The notes beneath the pieces were generated by a model, which had not been told where the DNA came from, ran no database searches, and saw only the letters and a list, made by a program, of their open reading frames with translations. Below, piece by piece: positions 6,092-9,253 of a stretch of 9,253 nt of DNA. This DNA comes from Syntrophales bacterium (GTDB lineage Bacteria > Desulfobacterota > Syntrophia > Syntrophales > UBA2210): NCBI GenBank assembly GCA_030655735.1, contig JAUSPK010000207.1, positions 1 through 9,253 of the forward strand, read 5' to 3'. A program made the translations under genes and the position numbers. The stretch's first letter is position 1, and each line of letters starts with the position of its first letter.

Positions 6092-7762
6092 ATGGAGAAA
6101 GAATACGATTTCCTGGTACTGGGCAGCGGTATAGCGGGCCTCTCCTTCGCCATAAAGGCGGCGGACCTGGGAAGCGTCGCGGTTGTTACGAAGAAGAGCA
6201 AGGTGGAATCGAATACTAATTACGCCCAGGGGGGAATCGCCGCTGTAACCGACAATGACGACACCTTCGAATCCCACATACAGGACACCCTGAAAAGCGG
6301 GGCGGGGCTGTGCAAGGAAGATGTGGTACGATTTGTCGTAACGGAAGGTCCCGAGAGAATCAGGGAACTCGTCGAATGGGGCGTTAATTTTACGAAAATG
6401 GAAAACAGCGGGCCGGACACCTATGACCTCGGACGGGAGGGGGGACACAGCCGCAGGAGGGTCCTTCACGCGGAGGATCTTACCGGCAGGGAGATAGAGC
6501 GGGCACTGATCGAGAAGACCGCCTCAAAGAAAAACATAACGATCTTTGAAAACTTCTTCGCCATAGACCTCATCTGTAGGTCGAAGCTTACAGGCGAAAA
6601 AGGTGCAACAGACCGGTGCCTCGGGGCCTATGTCTTCGATGCGGACAAAGACGTTGTCCACACCTTCAGGGCAAAATTTATCATGCTCACCACGGGAGGG
6701 TCGGGGAAGGTTTATTTGATCACCACAAACCCCGACATAGCCACGGGGGACGGCGTCGCTATGGCCTACCGCGCCGGCGCCGAGATCGCCAATATGGGAT
6801 TCATACAGTTTCACCCCACCTGTCTCTATCACCCCGACGCGAAGTCCTTTCTTATAAGCGAGGCAGTGCGGGGCGAAGGGGCCGAACTGAGACTCAAGGA
6901 CGGCTCCACCTTCATGGAGAAATACCACTCGATGAAGTCGCTTGCCCCGCGCGATGTCGTCGCCCAGGCGATCGACACGGAACTGAAAAAATCTGGGGAC
7001 GAATATGTCCTTCTGGATATTACACACCGGGACACGGCATTCCTCATGAAGAGATTCCCGTATATCTATAACCGGTGCCTTGAGTTCGGGATCGATATGG
7101 CTGTCGATCCCATCCCTGTGGTCCCCGCGGCCCACTACCAGTGCGGCGGGGTCCTGGTAAATCCCTTCGGCCAGACCACTATCGAAGGGCTCTTCGCATC
7201 CGGAGAAGTGGCATGCACCGGCCTTCACGGCGCCAATCGTCTCGCGAGCAACTCCCTCCTGGAGGCCCCCGTATTTTCTCACAGAGCCTTCTTGAAGGCC
7301 CAGGAGCTCCTGCCGACGGTGGATACCGATTCCATTACGATTCCTCCATGGGACCCGAAAGGCGCGACCGAGAGCGACGAATCTATTGTTGTCTCGAATA
7401 ACTGGGAGGAGATCCGAATGTGCATGTGGAACTACGTGGGGATCGTACGTTCCAACAAAAGACTGGAACGCGCGAAGAGGCGAATCGACATGATAGCGGG
7501 GGAGATAGAGGAATACTACCGCAATTTTACAATAACGCCCAATCTGCTCGAACTACGCAACATCGCCACGGTGGCCGGGGTCATTATCGAGTGCTCATGC
7601 CTAAGGAAAGAGAGCCGCGGCCTTCACTACAATCTCGACTACCCCGACAGGGACGATATCAACTGGGTAAGGGATACGGTGGTAAAGAAGGATTCTAACG
7701 GGTTAGACCATAAACCGATCCATATAAAAGGGAGGGATGGACCATTAACGAACAACATGTGA
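6092..7762 (+). CDS. nadB: L-aspartate oxidase NadB
   Basis: NadB is an FAD enzyme that oxidises L-aspartate to iminoaspartate, which NadA condenses with dihydroxyacetone phosphate to quinolinate at the start of de novo NAD synthesis. The 556-residue protein shows the dinucleotide-binding GSGIAG (11-16), NTNYAQGGIAAV (41-52), GREGGHSRRRVLHAEDLTG (114-132), IQFHPTCLYHP (238-248), APRDVVAQAID (285-295), PAAHYQCGG (345-353) and HGANRLASNSLLEA (379-392). The active-site residues known from E. coli are all present as Glu116, His241, Arg287, His348 and Arg383. The C-terminal helical domain ends with CSCLRKESRGLHYN. NadB is told apart from the homologous fumarate reductase/succinate dehydrogenase flavoprotein mainly by these motifs and the C-terminal part. 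Start ATG 6092 follows AAGGA (6079-6083) by eight bases; the open frame back to 6029 adds only unrelated sequence. nadA and nadC are not in the window. The stop overlaps the next gene. Confidence 0.97.
   Translation: MEKEYDFLVLGSGIAGLSFAIKAADLGSVAVVTKKSKVESNTNYAQGGIAAVTDNDDTFESHIQDTLKSGAGLCKEDVVRFVVTEGPERIRELVEWGVNFTKMENSGPDTYDLGREGGHSRRRVLHAEDLTGREIERALIEKTASKKNITIFENFFAIDLICRSKLTGEKGATDRCLGAYVFDADKDVVHTFRAKFIMLTTGGSGKVYLITTNPDIATGDGVAMAYRAGAEIANMGFIQFHPTCLYHPDAKSFLISEAVRGEGAELRLKDGSTFMEKYHSMKSLAPRDVVAQAIDTELKKSGDEYVLLDITHRDTAFLMKRFPYIYNRCLEFGIDMAVDPIPVVPAAHYQCGGVLVNPFGQTTIEGLFASGEVACTGLHGANRLASNSLLEAPVFSHRAFLKAQELLPTVDTDSITIPPWDPKGATESDESIVVSNNWEEIRMCMWNYVGIVRSNKRLERAKRRIDMIAGEIEEYYRNFTITPNLLELRNIATVAGVIIECSCLRKESRGLHYNLDYPDRDDINWVRDTVVKKDSNGLDHKPIHIKGRDGPLTNNM
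7731..7736 (+). promoter_or_regulatory. Strong Shine-Dalgarno inside the end of nadB, ahead of the GcvT-family gene
   Basis: GGAGGG lies 22 bases before the GTG at 7759, too far for normal use. It is seven bases before an in-frame ATT at 7744 and directly ahead of a three-codon mini-ORF (ATG 7737, stop TAA 7746-7748). The true start of the downstream gene is therefore uncertain. Confidence 0.4.
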
Positions 7763-9021
7763 GAAGAACCCCCCTGCATACCTGGCACCTGAAACACGGC
7801 GCTAATATGGCCCTGTTCGGCGGGTACGAGATGCCCCTGTGGTATCCTTCGGGGGTAAAGTGGGAGCACCTCGCGGTCCTCTCCGGCGCCGGCATGTTCG
7901 ACACGAGTCACATGGCCGTTATCATGGTTGAGGGGCCTGGTGCGCTGGATTTCCTCCAACTCTGCTTTACCAAAAATCTGAATGCCTGTATAGGGAAGGA
8001 TAAGGGGCCGCTCGTGCCGGGAAGGAGCGTTTACGGGGTTTTCCTCAACGATCTTGGGCATGTCATCGATGATGCCATTGTCTCACAGGTTTCACCGGGG
8101 ATGTATATGGTCGTTGTGAACGCCGGGATGGGAGAACCCATAGCCCGGCACCTGGAAGACCGGGCAGGCAAAGTCGACGTCGAAGTTCACGACCTCACCG
8201 ACGGGATCGGAAAGATGGACATACAGGGTCCCCTCTCCGCCAAGATACTCTCCAGAATGCTCAGGGATCCGAAAGGGGTGTTTGATCGCATGCCCTATTT
8301 CAGCTTCAAGGGGTTCTTCGATGGCACCTCCCCCCTTGCGGACGCTGTGCGCCTCTCGGATGGCACCCCCATCATGCTGTCACGAACCGGCTACACAGGT
8401 GAGTTCGGGTTTGAGCTCTTTATGAATTCAGACCATATCGGGCGTGTGTGGGATATGGCCCTCGAGGCGGGAACGGATTTTGGTCTCACGGTCTGCGGCC
8501 TCGCCGCGCGAGATTCCCTGAGGACGGGTGCACTCCTCCCCCTCTCCCACCAGGATATCGGGCACTGGCCCTTTCTCAATAACCCGTGGGATTTCGCCCT
8601 TTCTTTTAATAATGACAAAACGGGTTTTACCAAGAGATTTGTCGGCGATGAGGCCCTTGAAAAGAGATCGGATTTTGAGTATACCTACCCCTTCGCGGGG
8701 TTCGACCTGCGGAAGGTTGCTCCCGGGGATTCTACGATTGTAATAGACTCGAACGGTACCGCAATCGGGACAGTCCTGACCTGCGTGACGGAGATGGGTA
8801 TCGACAGGGTCGGGGATATGATATACAGCATCACCAGTCCGGACAGGCCGGAAGGATTCCGGCCGAGGGGGCTTTCCTGCGGGTTTGTCAAGGTAACGAA
8901 GAAATTGACCTGCGGAGATACCGTAGATCTGAAAGATGGAAGGCGGACCATACCGGTTCTCATCGTAGACGACATTCGCCCCGATCGCACTGCGCGCAGG
9001 GCGATCAAAGACATGTTGTAA
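7759..9021 (+). CDS. gcvT: GcvT-family aminomethyltransferase (glycine-cleavage T-protein-like), orphan
   Basis: The T-protein moves the methylene carbon of glycine from lipoylated GcvH onto tetrahydrofolate, releasing ammonia. This 420-residue protein has the family's features in order: RRTPLHTWHLKHGANMALF (2-20), EHLAV (36-40), GMFDTSHMAVI (45-55), the catalytic-region Asp104-Asp105 in HVIDDAIV, YMVVVNAG (116-123), MDIQGP (163-168), SRTGYTGEFGFELF (208-221) and GLAARDSLRTGALLP (247-261), then a C-terminal barrel. It is about 55 residues longer than E. coli GcvT (364). It differs in the usually conserved RLEAG, which reads RTGAL here, so a related folate-dependent methyl or aminomethyl transfer is possible. 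No gcvH or gcvP is in the window. GTG 7759 overlaps the nadB stop by four bases (GTGA), implying coupled translation; an ATT start at 7744 with a better ribosome site is an alternative. Confidence 0.82.
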   Translation: MRRTPLHTWHLKHGANMALFGGYEMPLWYPSGVKWEHLAVLSGAGMFDTSHMAVIMVEGPGALDFLQLCFTKNLNACIGKDKGPLVPGRSVYGVFLNDLGHVIDDAIVSQVSPGMYMVVVNAGMGEPIARHLEDRAGKVDVEVHDLTDGIGKMDIQGPLSAKILSRMLRDPKGVFDRMPYFSFKGFFDGTSPLADAVRLSDGTPIMLSRTGYTGEFGFELFMNSDHIGRVWDMALEAGTDFGLTVCGLAARDSLRTGALLPLSHQDIGHWPFLNNPWDFALSFNNDKTGFTKRFVGDEALEKRSDFEYTYPFAGFDLRKVAPGDSTIVIDSNGTAIGTVLTCVTEMGIDRVGDMIYSITSPDRPEGFRPRGLSCGFVKVTKKLTCGDTVDLKDGRRTIPVLIVDDIRPDRTARRAIKDML

Positions 9022-9047
9022 CATCTTGGATTTCAACAAAATAGCAT

Positions 9048-9132
9048 GTAATCCTCAGACGCTTTGGCGTCATCTTCGCTTGCCTGGAAAAGTGAGGGAA
9101 CGTTTGGCGAGGAAAGTTTCTCGCAGGATTAC
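9048..9132. other. 85-base segment bounded by an 8-bp inverted repeat, enclosing two hairpins
   Basis: GTAATCCT (9048-9055) and AGGATTAC (9125-9132) are exact reverse complements. Inside lie GACGC-TTTG-GCGTC (9058-9071), two bases from the left arm, and GCGAG/CTCGC (9107-9111 and 9120-9124, eight-base loop), flush against the right arm. Folded, this gives a closing stem with at least two side hairpins, like a multibranched structured RNA or a small palindromic mobile repeat. No run of T follows any stem, so it is not a standard terminator. The strand cannot be decided. Confidence 0.4.
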
Positions 9133-9164
9133 CAAACATGATGCACTCTACAAAAGTCAGATTT

Positions 9165-9253
9165 CCCCTCCCCTGGCGGGAGGGGATTAAGGGGAGGGGT
9201 GTAAGTGTATGAAATGGCGTCGCATTCACCCTCACCCCAACCCTTCCATCAAG
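9165..9253. repeat. REP/REPIN-like inverted pair of GC-rich hairpin units, cut by the window edge
   Basis: Unit one (9165-9201) has an eight-bp stem CCCCTCCC / GGGAGGGG (9165-9172 and 9178-9185, five-base loop), followed by ATTAA and a second GGGGAGGGG (9191-9199) that could pair instead with 9165-9173. Unit two (about 9226-9253) reads, on the minus strand, TTGATGGAAGGG then TTGGGGTGAGGGTG, the same layout in opposite orientation. It lacks its outer stem arm because the window ends. Two similar hairpin units facing each other across about 25 bases are the arrangement of REPIN-type dispersed repeats. Copy number elsewhere is not visible. Confidence 0.5.

Noticed and set aside
5975..6469. N-terminal extension of tsaD up to 6469 on the minus strand.
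   Set aside because: It overlaps nadB almost entirely, has no TsaD similarity, and a proper Shine-Dalgarno and family-typical N-terminus sit at 5974.
9005..9235. A 76-residue open frame on the minus strand across the right-hand gene-free region.
   Set aside because: Its translation follows the hairpin repeats (Pro/Arg/Gly-rich from the GGGGAGGGG motifs), has no recognisable domain, and overlaps the end of the GcvT-family gene.

Overview
The window reads as a gene-dense piece of a bacterial chromosome with moderately high GC. It carries ordinary housekeeping genes and no sign of phage, transposase, CRISPR array, tRNA or rRNA. The gene content (NAD synthesis, t6A modification, rRNA dimethylation, an M16/M20 peptidase pair, LuxR-type regulators) and the GC-rich hairpin repeats would fit a Desulfobacterota (Deltaproteobacteria) or similar Gram-negative lineage. 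That placement is an impression from gene style, not something the sequence proves.

Left part (1-3968, + strand). The 3' end of an M16-family peptidase-like gene enters from the left edge. Its HxxEH zinc motif is absent, so it looks like a non-catalytic partner subunit. It overlaps (TGATG) a complete M20 metallohydrolase gene. After 17 bases come two paralogous response-regulator-like genes. The first is a lone receiver-like domain; the second has the same domain plus a LuxR/GerE helix-turn-helix. In both, the position aligned with the phosphoacceptor Asp is occupied by another residue (Gly or Ser). They therefore look like phosphorylation-independent pseudo-receivers, the most unusual protein-level feature here.

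Middle (4003-5974, - strand). tsaD (tRNA t6A synthesis) is followed by rsmA/ksgA (16S rRNA adenine dimethylation), a translation-quality pair. rsmA lacks a visible Shine-Dalgarno, but a sigma70-like promoter sits exactly where it would produce a leaderless mRNA.

Right part (6092-9021, + strand). nadB (L-aspartate oxidase, the first step of de novo NAD synthesis) is divergent from tsaD. It overlaps an orphan GcvT-family aminomethyltransferase gene, so the two are probably translationally coupled. The 117-base tsaD/nadB divergent region is dense: a self-complementary -10 (TATATA) that could serve both directions, an inverted repeat TTTGTA-AA-TACAAA placed like an operator, a three-copy 7-base-period repeat, and a hairpin in the tsaD leader.

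Right edge (9022-9253, no gene). An 85-base segment is bounded by an 8-bp perfect inverted repeat that encloses two hairpins. It is followed by a GC-rich hairpin unit and a similar inverted unit cut off by the window edge, resembling a REP/REPIN-type dispersed repeat. No gene-free stretch exceeds 300 bases.
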